Source: Gammaproteobacteria bacterium (GTDB lineage Bacteria; Pseudomonadota; Gammaproteobacteria; Arenicellales; JAOTYS01). Taken from it: a stretch of 10,895 nt of DNA. Every line of letters begins with the position of its first letter. The stretch's first letter is position 1. The translations under genes and the position numbers were made by a program. The stretch spans positions 1 through 10,895 of the forward strand of contig JAOTYS010000123.1 in assembly GCA_029861795.1 (NCBI GenBank), written 5' to 3'. The notes under the pieces are model-generated. The model ran no database searches, was not told where the DNA came from, and saw only the letters and a program-made list of their open reading frames with translations. Positions 1-7,961 of this stretch are shown here, piece after piece.

Positions 1-741
1 TGGGGCCGCCGTACCGCAAACGACCGAAGCGCGGTGGAGAAACTGGTGCAACGTAACGGTAGTAAAGCTCAGCCGCGCGCAACTGAATTTGATGAGATCG
101 TGTCAAGACGTGTCCAATTTCTCGCCGACTATCAGGATTCGGCGTACGCCGAGCGCTATCACCGATTGGTAAAGCATGTCGCAGACATAGAATCCCACTC
201 TGCCAAAGGTATGAAAGGTTTCGCAGAGGCGGTCGCACGGTACTACTTTAAGTTGCTTGCCTACAAAGACGAATATGAGGTTGCGCGGTTGTATACGCAC
301 CCGCGCTTCACCACACAGCTCAATGCCCAATTTGAAGGGAACTTCAAGCTGCAATTCCACCTAGCGCCGCCACTTGTGGCAACACGTGAGACCGATACTG
401 GTTACCCGAAGAAACGCGCCTACGGTCCGTGGATGCTCAAGATGTTTAGCCTGCTAGCCAAACTAAAACGACTTAGGGGCACAAGATTCGATATCTTTGG
501 GTATAGCTCGGAGCGCAAGATGGAGCGACAACTAATCGATGAGTATGAAACCACCATTGAGGAACTATTGCGTGGACTCAATCACGACAACCACGCCCTA
601 GCCGTGGAAATCGCGAGCGTTCCAGAACAAATCCGAGGCTATGGGCACATCAAGCAAGCCAGTGTGCGCGAGGCCAGAGCGACGCAAGCGGAACTTCTCG
701 ATGCATATAGCAATCCGACCAGTCGCAGCACCGCAGCATAA
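1..741 (+). CDS. Indolepyruvate ferredoxin oxidoreductase, C-terminal part (5' end outside window)
   Basis: The frame is open from the first base (WGRRTAND...), so this is the last 246 residues of a longer protein and not a gene starting at the GTG at base 34. The sequence resembles the C-terminal region (DUF6537-type) of the long fused indolepyruvate:ferredoxin oxidoreductases of proteobacteria. Diagnostic stretches are a tract around [10 protein letters not shown], then [19 protein letters not shown], then [20 protein letters not shown]. The enzyme family oxidatively decarboxylates aryl pyruvates, and sometimes other 2-oxo acids, to acyl-CoA using thiamine diphosphate and Fe-S clusters in the cytoplasm. 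The ThDP-binding, ferredoxin-like and gamma-type domains would lie upstream and are not visible. The tail is Ser/Thr/Ala-rich. An amino acid dehydrogenase follows 14 bases later on the same strand, suggesting co-transcription. Family assignment is good; substrate is not determinable here. Confidence 0.85.
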   Translation, partial: WGRRTANDRSAVEKLVQRNGSKAQPRATEFDEIVSRRVQFLADYQDSAYAERYHRLVKHVADIESHSAKGMKGFAEAVARYYFKLLAYKDEYEVARLYTHPRFTTQLNAQFEGNFKLQFHLAPPLVATRETDTGYPKKRAYGPWMLKMFSLLAKLKRLRGTRFDIFGYSSERKMERQLIDEYETTIEELLRGLNHDNHALAVEIASVPEQIRGYGHIKQASVREARATQAELLDAYSNPTSRSTAA

Positions 742-755
742 TTAAGTGCTCTGGT

Positions 756-1856
756 ATGCCCTCCAAGACTCTCTCTAGCACTAAGTATCTGGGTGTGTTT
801 GATCATCCGGAGTTTGATGATCACGAACAGATTGCATTCTGTCGTGAACCCGCAGCCGGCTTGCAAGCCATCATCGCGATACACAACTCTAATCGCGGTC
901 CTGCACTAGGGGGCTGTCGCATGTGGCCGTATAAGAGTGAACAAGAGGGGCTGCGGGATGTGTTGAGACTGTCACGCGGAATGACTTACAAGTCCGCGTT
1001 GGCAAATCTGGATCTCGGCGGGGGAAAGTCGGTAATTATTGGCGATCCACGACATGAAAAGACACCGCAACTGATGCGCGCCATGGGAGAGATGGTGGAG
1101 GGTCTGGGGGGGCGCTATATCGCCGCCGAGGATTCGGGCACCAGCGTTGCAGATCTGAAAACAATGGCACAATCTACTGCCCATGTAGCGGGGATACAGG
1201 ATAAGGAAGGCCCTGATGGGCTGATGCGCAGTGGCGACCCCTCCCCTGCTACCGCCTATGGGGTATTTGTAGGATTAAGAGCCGCGGTGAGCCATTGTTT
1301 ACATACTGACAGCGTGAAAGGACTGCGGGTCGCTATACAGGGTGTCGGTAGTGTTGGTCTCCATTTGGCGCGTTATCTGCACCAAGCTGGTGCGCAATTG
1401 TGGGTGACCGACATCTACCCAGAACAGATTCAACGGGCGGTGGACGAGTTCCAAGCCACAGCGGTCGCAGTCGATGATGTCTTCAAGTTGGACGTCGACG
1501 TTTTATCACCCTGCGCGCTTGGGGCAATACTAAACGACGAAACCATCTCTCAATTACGCGCGAAAGCCATTGCAGGGGCTGCCAATAACCAACTTTCAGA
1601 ACCTCGTCATGGACAGATGCTATTGGATCGCGGCATCCTCTATGCACCGGACTACGCCATCAATGCCGGCGGCATCATCGATATTGCCAATGATCGAGTT
1701 GGTTTCGAACGCGAACGGCTAATCAAACAACTGGATGGGATTTACGATACCCTTACTACTATCTTTCAGCGCTCTGCAGAGTCCCATACCCCCACTAACA
1801 TCGTCGCAGATCGACTGGCCGAAGAAAGGTTTCGCAAGAACGACAAGTCGTTTTGA
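756..1856 (+). CDS. Leu/Phe/Val dehydrogenase family protein (NAD-dependent)
   Basis: A 366-residue member of the Glu/Leu/Phe/Val dehydrogenase superfamily, close to the usual leucine dehydrogenase length. It would reversibly deaminate a branched-chain or aromatic amino acid to its 2-oxo acid with NAD+. The N-terminal catalytic domain has GGCRMWP (52-58), the substrate lysine K79 in MTYK, the catalytic lysine K91 in [12 protein letters not shown], and the conserved acidic segment AAEDSGT (123-129). [11 protein letters not shown] (160-170) leads into the Rossmann domain with GVGSVG (196-201). D219 at the end of the second strand favours NAD over NADP. GAANNQL (274-280) is also typical. The ATG start places the [11 protein letters not shown] motif at the normal distance from the N-terminus. 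There is no strong Shine-Dalgarno, so translation may depend on the preceding gene. Motifs alone do not separate leucine from phenylalanine or valine dehydrogenase; the upstream aryl-pyruvate oxidoreductase makes an aromatic substrate conceivable. Confidence 0.9.
   Translation: MPSKTLSSTKYLGVFDHPEFDDHEQIAFCREPAAGLQAIIAIHNSNRGPALGGCRMWPYKSEQEGLRDVLRLSRGMTYKSALANLDLGGGKSVIIGDPRHEKTPQLMRAMGEMVEGLGGRYIAAEDSGTSVADLKTMAQSTAHVAGIQDKEGPDGLMRSGDPSPATAYGVFVGLRAAVSHCLHTDSVKGLRVAIQGVGSVGLHLARYLHQAGAQLWVTDIYPEQIQRAVDEFQATAVAVDDVFKLDVDVLSPCALGAILNDETISQLRAKAIAGAANNQLSEPRHGQMLLDRGILYAPDYAINAGGIIDIANDRVGFERERLIKQLDGIYDTLTTIFQRSAESHTPTNIVADRLAEERFRKNDKSF
1839..1852. terminator. Short palindrome between convergent genes, possible weak terminator
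   Basis: A perfect 14-base palindrome-like element (AACGAC-AA-GTCGTT) covers the last codons of the amino acid dehydrogenase, just before its TGA. It is followed on the plus strand by TTTT. Only 14 bases separate this gene from the convergent pntB stop, so any terminator here must overlap coding sequence. The two-base loop is too tight for a full hairpin and the outer pairs are weak, so this is a tentative call. Confidence 0.2.
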
Positions 1857-1870
1857 AATGTTGCGACACG

Positions 1871-3271
1871 TTACAGTGCCTTAACAATATTCTCCACCAT
1901 TTTTTTTGCGTCGGAGAACAGCATCATAGTGTTATCGCGGAAAAACAGCTCGTTCTCTATGCCCGCATAACCTGAAGCGAGGCTGCGTTTCACAAACAAT
2001 ACGGTCCCGGCTTTTTCCACATCGAGCACCGGCATACCATAGATCGGACTGGACGAGTCGGTCTTCGCAGCAGGATTGGTCACATCGTTAGCACCGATCA
2101 CAAACGCAACATCAGTCTGAGCAAATTCACTGTTGATATCTTCCAGCTCAAACACTTCGTCATAGGGCACATCCGCTTCCGCCAGAAGGACATTCATATG
2201 ACCGGGCATACGACCGGCAACCGGATGAATAGCATAGGAAACCTTGACACCTTCTCTCTTCAGGGCGCCGGCCATCTCAGCCACCGCGTGTTGCGCCTGG
2301 GCCACCGCCATACCATAACCTGGTACGACAATCACCGATGACGCATTCTTCATAAGAAAGGCTGCGTCCTCCGCATTGCCTTGTTTCACCGGTCGGGCCT
2401 CAGCGCCAACGGCTGCGACGCTGGCTTCCATTTCTCCACCAAAGCCACCCAAGATTACATTGAAAAATGACCGATTCATCGCCTTACACATGATATAAGA
2501 CAGAATGGCGCCGGACGAACCCACCAAAGCGCCGGTGATGATTAATGCGATGTTTCCCAATGTAAATCCAATACCGGCAGCAGCCCAGCCTGAATAGGAA
2601 TTCAACATGGAGATGACTACTGGCATGTCGGCGCCACCGATGGGGATGATCATCAGCACACCTAACGTAAACGCCAGTGTTGTGATCAACCAAAACGCAG
2701 CATGTGACTCAGAGGCGCAGAACCAGACTATAAAGACAATCAACAACCCACCTAGCCCCGCGTTCAGCGGGTGCTGCATCGGAAACACCACTGGCGCACC
2801 GGAGACCAAGCCTTGGAGCTTGGTAAAGGCCACCACTGATCCGGTAAACGTGATGGCGCCAATGGCTGCACCGAGCGACATCTCAAGCAAGCTCGCCGAT
2901 GAGATTCTGCCTACCGAACCGATATCAAAGGCCTGTGGCGAGTACAGTGCTGCGGCGGCGACGAGCACTGCGGCAAGCCCCACTAAGCTATGAAATGCGG
3001 CAACCAATTGTGGCATTGCGGTCATGGGAATGCGCCGTGCGATCACTGCGCCCGCGGCGCCACCGATTCCGAGCCCAATAACGATCAGCAATCCATTTCC
3101 CACACTTGTAATGCCGGTGATAAACAACGTCGTCAACACCGCGATCACCATCCCCGCCATGCCCAATAGATTGCCCCGTCGGGAAGTCTCCGGCGAGGAC
3201 AACCCACGAAGCGCGAGAATAAACAGAACACCTGCGATCAAATATGCGAGAGTGGTGAGATTCGCTGACAT
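1871..3271 (-). CDS. pntB: NAD(P) transhydrogenase subunit beta
   Basis: A 466-residue inner membrane protein carrying most of the transmembrane domain II and the NADP(H)-binding domain III of proton-translocating transhydrogenase, which uses the proton gradient to reduce NADP+ with NADH. Roughly the first 265 residues are hydrophobic helices. They include H94 in FHSLVGLAAVLVA, matching the proton-channel His91 of E. coli PntB, and the segment GGADMPVV with D215, matching Asp213, followed by LNSYSGWAAAGIGF and GALVGSSGAILSYIMCKAMN. Domain III shows VPGYGMAVAQAQ (316-327), AGRMPGHMNVLLAEA (352-366), GANDVTNPAA (393-402) and KRSLASGYAGIEN (428-440), the NADP-binding signature set. Length and motifs are complete. 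It is the last gene of the pntAA-pntAB-pntB set, 34 bases after pntAB, with its own good ribosome site. Confidence 0.97.
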   Translation of the reverse strand: MSANLTTLAYLIAGVLFILALRGLSSPETSRRGNLLGMAGMVIAVLTTLFITGITSVGNGLLIVIGLGIGGAAGAVIARRIPMTAMPQLVAAFHSLVGLAAVLVAAAALYSPQAFDIGSVGRISSASLLEMSLGAAIGAITFTGSVVAFTKLQGLVSGAPVVFPMQHPLNAGLGGLLIVFIVWFCASESHAAFWLITTLAFTLGVLMIIPIGGADMPVVISMLNSYSGWAAAGIGFTLGNIALIITGALVGSSGAILSYIMCKAMNRSFFNVILGGFGGEMEASVAAVGAEARPVKQGNAEDAAFLMKNASSVIVVPGYGMAVAQAQHAVAEMAGALKREGVKVSYAIHPVAGRMPGHMNVLLAEADVPYDEVFELEDINSEFAQTDVAFVIGANDVTNPAAKTDSSSPIYGMPVLDVEKAGTVLFVKRSLASGYAGIENELFFRDNTMMLFSDAKKMVENIVKAL

Positions 3272-3277
3272 GCTTTG

Positions 3278-3282
3278 CTCCT
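3278..3282 (-). promoter_or_regulatory. Ribosome binding site of pntB
   Basis: Reading the minus strand, AGGAG stands six bases before the pntB ATG. This fixes the start of the beta subunit and indicates that it is initiated independently, although it lies only 34 bases after pntAB. Confidence 0.7.
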
Positions 3283-3305
3283 AGCCCAAGTATTTTGTCG
3301 GGTTG

Positions 3306-3743
3306 CTAGCGCTGTTTCTTCTTATACATGGCGAGCATTCTTTGAGTGACCAAGAAGCCTCCAAAGATATTGACCGATACGAGTATCAAGGCAATGAAAC
3401 CCAAAACCTTAGATGTGCCTCCCGCGCTTGTTGAAGCGACATCCATACCTACCGCCAACAATGCACCCACAACAATCACAGAAGAGATGGCATTGGTCAC
3501 TGACATTAATGGGGTATGAAGTGCCGGTGTAACGCTCCACACCACGTAGTAACCGACAAAGATGGCGAGCACAAAAATGGCAAACCGAAACGCAAACGGG
3601 TCTATTGAGGCGTCACCGATAGAAATCAGTGCGGCGTCAGCCGCTATCTGGGCCGCATCGGCGGCGACTTGGGCGGCATCGGCTGCCTGACGGGCGGCAT
3701 CAGCGGCTTGTTGAGCAGCGTCCGTCGTAGCATGGGCGGTCAT
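3306..3743 (-). CDS. pntAB: NAD(P) transhydrogenase subunit alpha part 2 (membrane segment) with Ala-rich heptad N-terminus
   Basis: A 145-residue membrane subunit supplying the alpha-side helices of transhydrogenase domain II, which in E. coli form the C-terminus of a single PntA chain. The start chosen is the ATG 84 bases inside the longest open frame. It has an AAGGAG ribosome site seven bases upstream and forms an ATGA overlap with the pntAA stop, whereas the upstream extension only duplicates pntAA coding sequence. Residues 8-40 are five heptad units of the form DAAQ-x-AA. From about residue 48 comes the conserved core: [20 protein letters not shown], then [20 protein letters not shown], then a third helix near 113-136 with [17 protein letters not shown]. 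The C-terminus is basic (KKKQR). Three transmembrane helices are evident. The core assignment is firm; the role of the repeat (coiled coil or interface helix with PntAA) is inference. Confidence 0.95.
   Translation of the reverse strand: MTAHATTDAAQQAADAARQAADAAQVAADAAQIAADAALISIGDASIDPFAFRFAIFVLAIFVGYYVVWSVTPALHTPLMSVTNAISSVIVVGALLAVGMDVASTSAGGTSKVLGFIALILVSVNIFGGFLVTQRMLAMYKKKQR
3624..3722 (-). repeat. In-frame 21-base repeats encoding Ala-rich heptads in PntAB
   Basis: Four full 21-base units and a partial fifth lie in frame at the start of pntAB. They encode units beginning at Asp 8, 15, 22, 29 and 36: [33 protein letters not shown]. Asp and Ala positions are fixed, and the fifth position drifts from Gln to Val to Ile. 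Synonymous codons differ between units (GAC/GAT for Asp; GCT, GCC, GCA and GCG for Ala), so the periodicity is kept at protein level and is not a fresh DNA slippage product. The strict seven-residue period suggests a helical or coiled-coil segment. Confidence 0.85.
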
Positions 3744-4882
3744 GATGGTGCTCCTTCTAGTAGCATTGGATGAACGATCTGACCATCGCGGGTCAATGCT
3801 GTACCAGCAACGATCTCGTCTTCCCAATCGATATTCATGGTCCCCGATTCTTGATCGATAAGAGGAGTGACAAAATTCAGTAGGTTTTTTGCATATAGTG
3901 CACTGGCATCAGCCGACACACGACCCGGTACGTTCAGATGACCGATAAGTGTCACCTCATATGCTTCTGTGACCTCCCCTGACTTTGACAATGGGCAATT
4001 TCCACCCTGCTCCACCGCCAAGTCCACAATGACGGACCCAGGTCGCATTGTCTTTACCATGTCTTCGGTGACTAACACAGGCGCAGGTTTGCCCGGAATG
4101 AGCGCGGTACAAATAACGATGTCTTGCTTCTTCAAAGTCTCTGCAATCAACTCTGCCTGCTTGCGCTGATACTCTTCGCTCATCTCCCTGGCATATCCAC
4201 CCTCAGTTTCCGCTTGTTGCGTCTCCTCGCTCTCCACCATCACAAACGAGGCGCCGAGGCTCTCGATTTGCTCTTTCACTGCTGGGCGCACGTCGGTCGC
4301 TGACACGATTGCACCCAATCGTTTAGCCGTGGCAATCGCTTGAAGCCCCGCCACACCTGCGCCCATGACCATAACCCGTGCCGCTGGCACCGTTCCGGCC
4401 GCAGTCATCATCATTGGAAATGCGCGGCGAAAATGTGCGGCAGCGTCGATCACCGCCTTATATCCTGAAAGATTGGACTGAGACGACAACACGTCCATGT
4501 ATTGGGCGCGGGAGATGCGTGGCATCAGCTCCATTGAAAATGCATTGATGCCCGAGTCTGCGTATTGCTGAATTAAATCACGATCAACATAAGGCGCAAG
4601 CATCCCGACTAAAGCAACGCCCTTCTTGAGCATAACGATTTCCTCTGGAAGTGGCCGTTGCACCTTGAGCACGATATCGGCCCCCTCCAGTACTGCCTTC
4701 TCCGTCTTAGCCACGGTAGCACCGGCATCGCGGTAGTCATCATCCGACATATACGCACCGTGCCCTGCCCCGGACTCTACCACTACATCCACGCCCATAG
4801 CCTTGAGCTTTTTGACAGTCTCAGGAGAGGCCGCAACCCGCGGTTCGTTGTCACGACGCTCTTTGGGGATACCCACCTTCAT
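3740..4882 (-). CDS. pntAA: NAD(P) transhydrogenase subunit alpha part 1 (NAD(H)-binding)
   Basis: A 380-residue soluble domain I subunit that binds NAD(H) and passes hydride to NADP(H) bound on PntB. The N-terminal half begins MKVGIPKER and contains [20 protein letters not shown] (122-141), the conserved nicotinamide-site region with R122, R125 and Q135. The Rossmann fold has GAGVAG (174-179) and the ribose-binding D197 in SATDVRP. A mobile-loop-like segment [11 protein letters not shown] (228-238) follows, then [12 protein letters not shown] and [14 protein letters not shown]. The chain ends soon after NIDWEDEIV, without the membrane helices found in the single-chain E. coli PntA, so this organism has the split, Rhodospirillum-type arrangement. 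The stop overlaps the pntAB start as ATGA, implying translational coupling. Related alanine dehydrogenases share the fold, but the neighbours and the motifs rule for PntAA. Confidence 0.96.
   Translation of the reverse strand: MKVGIPKERRDNEPRVAASPETVKKLKAMGVDVVVESGAGHGAYMSDDDYRDAGATVAKTEKAVLEGADIVLKVQRPLPEEIVMLKKGVALVGMLAPYVDRDLIQQYADSGINAFSMELMPRISRAQYMDVLSSQSNLSGYKAVIDAAAHFRRAFPMMMTAAGTVPAARVMVMGAGVAGLQAIATAKRLGAIVSATDVRPAVKEQIESLGASFVMVESEETQQAETEGGYAREMSEEYQRKQAELIAETLKKQDIVICTALIPGKPAPVLVTEDMVKTMRPGSVIVDLAVEQGGNCPLSKSGEVTEAYEVTLIGHLNVPGRVSADASALYAKNLLNFVTPLIDQESGTMNIDWEDEIVAGTALTRDGQIVHPMLLEGAPS
3751..3756 (-). promoter_or_regulatory. Ribosome binding site of pntAB, inside the pntAA 3' end
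   Basis: The minus strand reads AAGGAG seven bases before the pntAB ATG, within the last codons of pntAA. Together with the ATGA stop/start overlap it decides the pntAB start and points to coupled translation of the two alpha parts, which would be needed in equal amounts. Confidence 0.75.
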
Positions 4883-4944
4883 CTTTTGTTCTGCCTCTTG
4901 TGGTGTTATGTGGCGACGAATCTTTAGTACTTATACACGGCATT

Positions 4945-6144
4945 CTAGTCCCAACTCCAGAAGTCCATGCCCTCCTTTAGCAGGTGACGGGACAGCACCA
5001 TCTTGTGCACCTCCGAGGCCCCGTCCACCAGTCGTGCTTGGCGAGCGTAGCGGTACATCCACTCTAGCAGCGTGTCTTTTGAATAGCCCCGAGCACCGCA
5101 AAGCTGTATGGCAGTATCCACCGCCTTGTGCAAGGTGTCGGCCACCGCCACCTTTGCCATGGATACCTCTTTGCGTGCAAATTCTCCGCGATCCAGTTTC
5201 CACGCCGCATGCATAGTGAGCAATCGTCCCACATGGATGTCCAAGGCGGCCTCTCCCATCATCCATTGCACTCCCTCGTGCTCGCTCAATGTCGCCCCAA
5301 AGGCCTTGCGCTCACTGATGTATTCGGTCGCGATCTCCAGGGCGCGCTTTGCCATGCCCAGCCAACGCATACAGTGAGTAAGCCGCGCCGTGCCCAGGCG
5401 GATTTGAGTGACCTTGAGCCCGTCGCCCACCTCCATCAGGCGATTTTCGTCTGGGATCTCCAAGCCATCGAAGCTAAGCTCGCAATGCCCACCGTGTTCC
5501 TCCGGACCCATGATTGAAACGCGCCGGACTATCTCCCAGCCGGGATCATCGCGATGAAACAAAAACGCCGTCAGCCCCTTACGGGCATCATCGGAGGTGC
5601 GTGCAACCAGAATAAAATGCTCGGCCGCAGCGGCGCCGGTGATAAACCACTTGTGCCCAGTGATAATCCACTTGTCACCCCGCTTGGTAGCGGTGGTCCG
5701 CATCATTGCAGCGGGATCCGAACCAGAACCTGGGTGAGGTTCCGTCATAGCAAACGTCGATCGCACTTTACCCGCTACAATCGGTTGCAACCATCGCTCC
5801 TTCTGGATCTCAGTGCCCACGCGCTCCAGCAGCATCATATTGCCATCATCGGGCGCAGCACAGTTGAACACGACCGGACCAAAAATGGAACGACCCATCT
5901 CTTCGTAACATGCGGCCATCCCCACCACACCTACGCCCCGACCTCCGCGCTCCTTAGGCATCTGAAAACACCATAGGCCTTCAGATAGAGCTTGATCCCG
6001 GAGCGGCTGCAAAAAGGCGTCATTGATGTTCTCACCTTTGTCGTAAGCTTCCGGATTCGACTCCAAAGGAATAACACGCTGTTCGACGAAAGCTCTAATG
6101 CGCCGCCGATAATCTTCGATTTCGGGAGTAAGACTGAAGTCCAT
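4945..6144 (-). CDS. Acyl-CoA dehydrogenase family protein (ACAD10/11-like)
   Basis: A complete 399-residue FAD-dependent acyl-CoA dehydrogenase, of standard family length. It would introduce an alpha-beta double bond into an acyl-CoA and pass electrons to ETF. Order of parts: N-terminal helical domain beginning MDFSLTPEIEDYR; middle beta domain with FAMTEP (131-136), the PGSGSDP loop (138-144) and WFITGA (166-171); C-terminal helical domain with RKAFG (279-283), QLCGARGYSKDTLLEWMYR (347-365) and RLVDGASEVHKM (371-382). The residue at the usual medium-chain catalytic Glu position is D374 in VDGASEVH, a pattern of the ACAD10/11-like and related bacterial branch, where Asp is thought to serve as base. 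Substrate cannot be told; that branch includes enzymes for branched, hydroxylated or unusual acyl-CoAs. The ATG is the natural start, but no strong ribosome site precedes it. It sits between an SDR gene and pntAA on the same strand. Confidence 0.93.
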   Translation of the reverse strand: MDFSLTPEIEDYRRRIRAFVEQRVIPLESNPEAYDKGENINDAFLQPLRDQALSEGLWCFQMPKERGGRGVGVVGMAACYEEMGRSIFGPVVFNCAAPDDGNMMLLERVGTEIQKERWLQPIVAGKVRSTFAMTEPHPGSGSDPAAMMRTTATKRGDKWIITGHKWFITGAAAAEHFILVARTSDDARKGLTAFLFHRDDPGWEIVRRVSIMGPEEHGGHCELSFDGLEIPDENRLMEVGDGLKVTQIRLGTARLTHCMRWLGMAKRALEIATEYISERKAFGATLSEHEGVQWMMGEAALDIHVGRLLTMHAAWKLDRGEFARKEVSMAKVAVADTLHKAVDTAIQLCGARGYSKDTLLEWMYRYARQARLVDGASEVHKMVLSRHLLKEGMDFWSWD

Positions 6145-6245
6145 CTGATCGCCAATCTATCTGATCAAAGTTATTAACAAACCACACTTAGCTAGTACAT
6201 CGCAAGCGGCGCACACACCCAAGGTCTCGACCGGCATGCCCTATT

Positions 6246-7013
6246 CTACAGTGATGACACGGAGTGTCCGCCGTCGATCACTATCGTAGTGCCCGTCATG
6301 TACCTAGATGCGTCCGAGGCCAATAGTAACAAAGTTCCGTCCAAATCCTTTGGTTCGCCTAAGTGTTTCTGCGGGATTCGAGAAATCATCTTTTGACCGG
6401 CAGGACTATCAAAAAATTCACGGTTGAGTGGCGTCAGAATATAGCCTGGAGCAATGGCATTCACCCGGATCCGATGTCGTGCCCATTCCATTGCCAGGGC
6501 CTCAGTGAGTCGGATCAAGCCAGCTTTTGAAGCAGAGTAAGCAGCCATCGCTGTGGCCACCCTTAACCCCGCAATAGATGCAATGTTGATAATCGTGCCC
6601 GCAACTTGCGCGGCCACCATCCGTTGCGCCGCCTGCTGCGCTACCAACCAGGCACCCCGCAGGTTGGTGTCGATCACCTCATCCCAGATGTGTTCATCTA
6701 ACTCTAGTGCGAGACCAGAGCCGGCGATGCCTGAATTATTCACCACTATAGTAGGCACACCAAAGGTGGCCTCCGCCGTGTCGAATGCCCGGCGCACACT
6801 ATTGGCATCGGTGACATCAGTGACCGCAATGCTTGCCTGCCCGCCATTAGAATCGATATGTGTTGTCACCTCCTTAAGCTTTTCTTCGCCCCGCGCTGCC
6901 AGTATCACCTTGGCGCCCTTTGAAGCGAAGGTGATGGCAAAATGCCGACCGAGTCCACTTGATGCACCAGTGACCAATGCCGTTTTGCCAGATATGTCGA
7001 ATATGCAATCCAC
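6246..7013 (-). CDS. SDR family NAD(P)-dependent oxidoreductase
   Basis: A classical short-chain dehydrogenase/reductase of about 255 residues. Visible motifs are the cofactor loop TGASSGLG (15-22), NNSG (92-95, a variant of NNAG), N117, and the catalytic S146, Y159 and K163 in IASIAG and YSASK, followed by NAIAPGYILTPL and the C-terminal TGTTIVIDGG. R41 after the second strand is compatible with NADP(H), but this is not decisive. The GTG at 7013 is preferred over the upstream GTG at 7040. It is preceded by AGGGGG at eight bases and puts the sequence DCIFDISGKTALVTG at the length normal for the family. It could act as a 3-oxoacyl or hydroxyacyl dehydrogenase or reductase; the adjacent acyl-CoA dehydrogenase and sterol desaturase-like genes suggest lipid-type substrates. 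Its exact substrate is unknown. Confidence 0.92.
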   Translation of the reverse strand: MDCIFDISGKTALVTGASSGLGRHFAITFASKGAKVILAARGEEKLKEVTTHIDSNGGQASIAVTDVTDANSVRRAFDTAEATFGVPTIVVNNSGIAGSGLALELDEHIWDEVIDTNLRGAWLVAQQAAQRMVAAQVAGTIINIASIAGLRVATAMAAYSASKAGLIRLTEALAMEWARHRIRVNAIAPGYILTPLNREFFDSPAGQKMISRIPQKHLGEPKDLDGTLLLLASDASRYMTGTTIVIDGGHSVSSL

Positions 7014-7021
7014 TAGTCCCA

Positions 7022-7027
7022 CCCCCT
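7022..7027 (-). promoter_or_regulatory. Ribosome binding site deciding the SDR start
   Basis: AGGGGG on the minus strand lies eight bases before GTG 7013. It matches five of six bases of the Shine-Dalgarno consensus and supports that GTG over the farther upstream in-frame GTG, which has no comparable site. Confidence 0.5.
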
Positions 7028-7068
7028 GATACAGACACACTCTCGCCTAGCATCATTGGGTTTCGTGG

Positions 7069-7896
7069 TCACGTTGAGCTCAATTGTACCGATGGCTCGC
7101 TACGAAAAGGCTGGGACAACATTCGATCCAGTCGCAGTTCCGTCCTATCTCGGAAAATTTCTAACCCAATGGTCATCCCCTGGTGCCCCAATTGCGGCTG
7201 TGCCCGATAAGTTCGGAATAAGCGATCCCACCAGGGCAGATTAAAGCCAAAGTTGCTATTGGTTTCCTGCTCTATCGTTGAGTGATGCACTCGATGCATA
7301 TCCGGTGTGACTATAATCCATCGCAGCAATACATCCCATCGGTTAGATATCTGTATGTTACTGTGATTGAACATCGATGTTGCATTAAGCAATACCTCGA
7401 ACACTAGCACCGCGAGCGCCGGCGCGCCCAGCAACGCAATCACTGCGAACTTGATAAGGATGGACAGCACAATTTCAATAGGGTGAAACCGGACACCTGT
7501 GGTCACATCGATTTCCGTATCGGCATGGTGCATACGATGCACCCGCCAAAACGCAGGGACATAATGAAACAGCACATGCTGCGCATAAATTGCTAGATCG
7601 AGTAACACAACCGATAAAACCACCGCCACTGGATATGGCAGTGGTATTACGTTCATGATCCCCCATCCTCTTTCGCTGACTATCAAGGCAACTCCAACAG
7701 CCGCTGTGCGAAAAAGCAATCTCACTACTAAGGTATCCAAAACCACAATCGCAAGATTGCTGGGCCAACGAAACGCACGTGCCCGCTCTTGGCGCCGGCA
7801 CGGCGCGATAACTTCCCAAATTGCCATTGCGAGGAAAATTCCGACGAATAACGATGCGCGTATGCCGGACTCATGAGAAAGGATGGACTCAGTCAC
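7069..7896 (-). CDS. Sterol desaturase / fatty acid hydroxylase superfamily membrane protein
   Basis: A 275-residue integral membrane di-iron oxygenase-like protein. The histidine clusters of the superfamily are all present: H107xxxH111, H120xxH123H124 and H201xxH204H205, with extra histidines H138 (FHP) and H178 (FNHSN). Hydrophobic spans lie near residues 14-30, 48-73, 86-108 and 140-170, as expected for ER or inner-membrane hydroxylases that place the iron ligands on the cytoplasmic face. Members hydroxylate or desaturate sterols, fatty acids, carotenoids or alkylglycerols using O2 and reducing equivalents, and bacterial members are often uncharacterised. The start is GTG; there is no earlier credible start in frame, and the ribosome site is weak. 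It is the first gene of the minus-strand run, 55 bases before the SDR gene, and lies next to the divergent intergenic region. Substrate unknown. Confidence 0.9.
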   Translation of the reverse strand: MTESILSHESGIRASLFVGIFLAMAIWEVIAPCRRQERARAFRWPSNLAIVVLDTLVVRLLFRTAAVGVALIVSERGWGIMNVIPLPYPVAVVLSVVLLDLAIYAQHVLFHYVPAFWRVHRMHHADTEIDVTTGVRFHPIEIVLSILIKFAVIALLGAPALAVLVFEVLLNATSMFNHSNIQISNRWDVLLRWIIVTPDMHRVHHSTIEQETNSNFGFNLPWWDRLFRTYRAQPQLGHQGMTIGLEIFRDRTELRLDRMLSQPFRSEPSVQLSST

Positions 7897-7938
7897 GACT
7901 GAATAGGTCTAGTCCTAAACTTCTACCAGTAGCTGCGA

Positions 7939-7956
7939 TGACACCAAGTCATGTCA
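7939..7956. promoter_or_regulatory. Palindrome TGACA-N8-TGTCA, candidate operator
   Basis: The divergent region contains an inverted repeat TGACA-N8-TGTCA, with an overlapping nested repeat ATGAC-N5-GTCAT at 7938-7952. It lies just downstream of a candidate -10 for the minus-strand genes, a position where a repressor could block transcription. Five-base half-sites arise by chance fairly often, so the call is tentative. Confidence 0.25.
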
Positions 7957-7961
7957 CGCGC

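Noticed and set aside
34..741. A free-standing 235-residue gene starting at GTG 34
   Set aside because: The frame is open to the window edge, and the encoded sequence matches only the C-terminal region of a much longer oxidoreductase.
2607..3284. Long plus-strand open frames opposite pntB
   Set aside because: They are complements of the well-conserved pntB gene, and their translations show no recognisable family features.
3744..3827. Longer start for pntAB giving 28 extra residues
   Set aside because: The extension lies wholly inside pntAA coding sequence in another frame, whereas the internal ATG has a strong ribosome site and an ATGA overlap.
4930..4935. TATAAG on the minus strand upstream of pntAA, a possible -10
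   Set aside because: It matches five of six bases, but no -35 resembling the consensus occurs at 16-18 bases, and no TG extension is properly spaced. A separate pnt promoter is possible but not supported.
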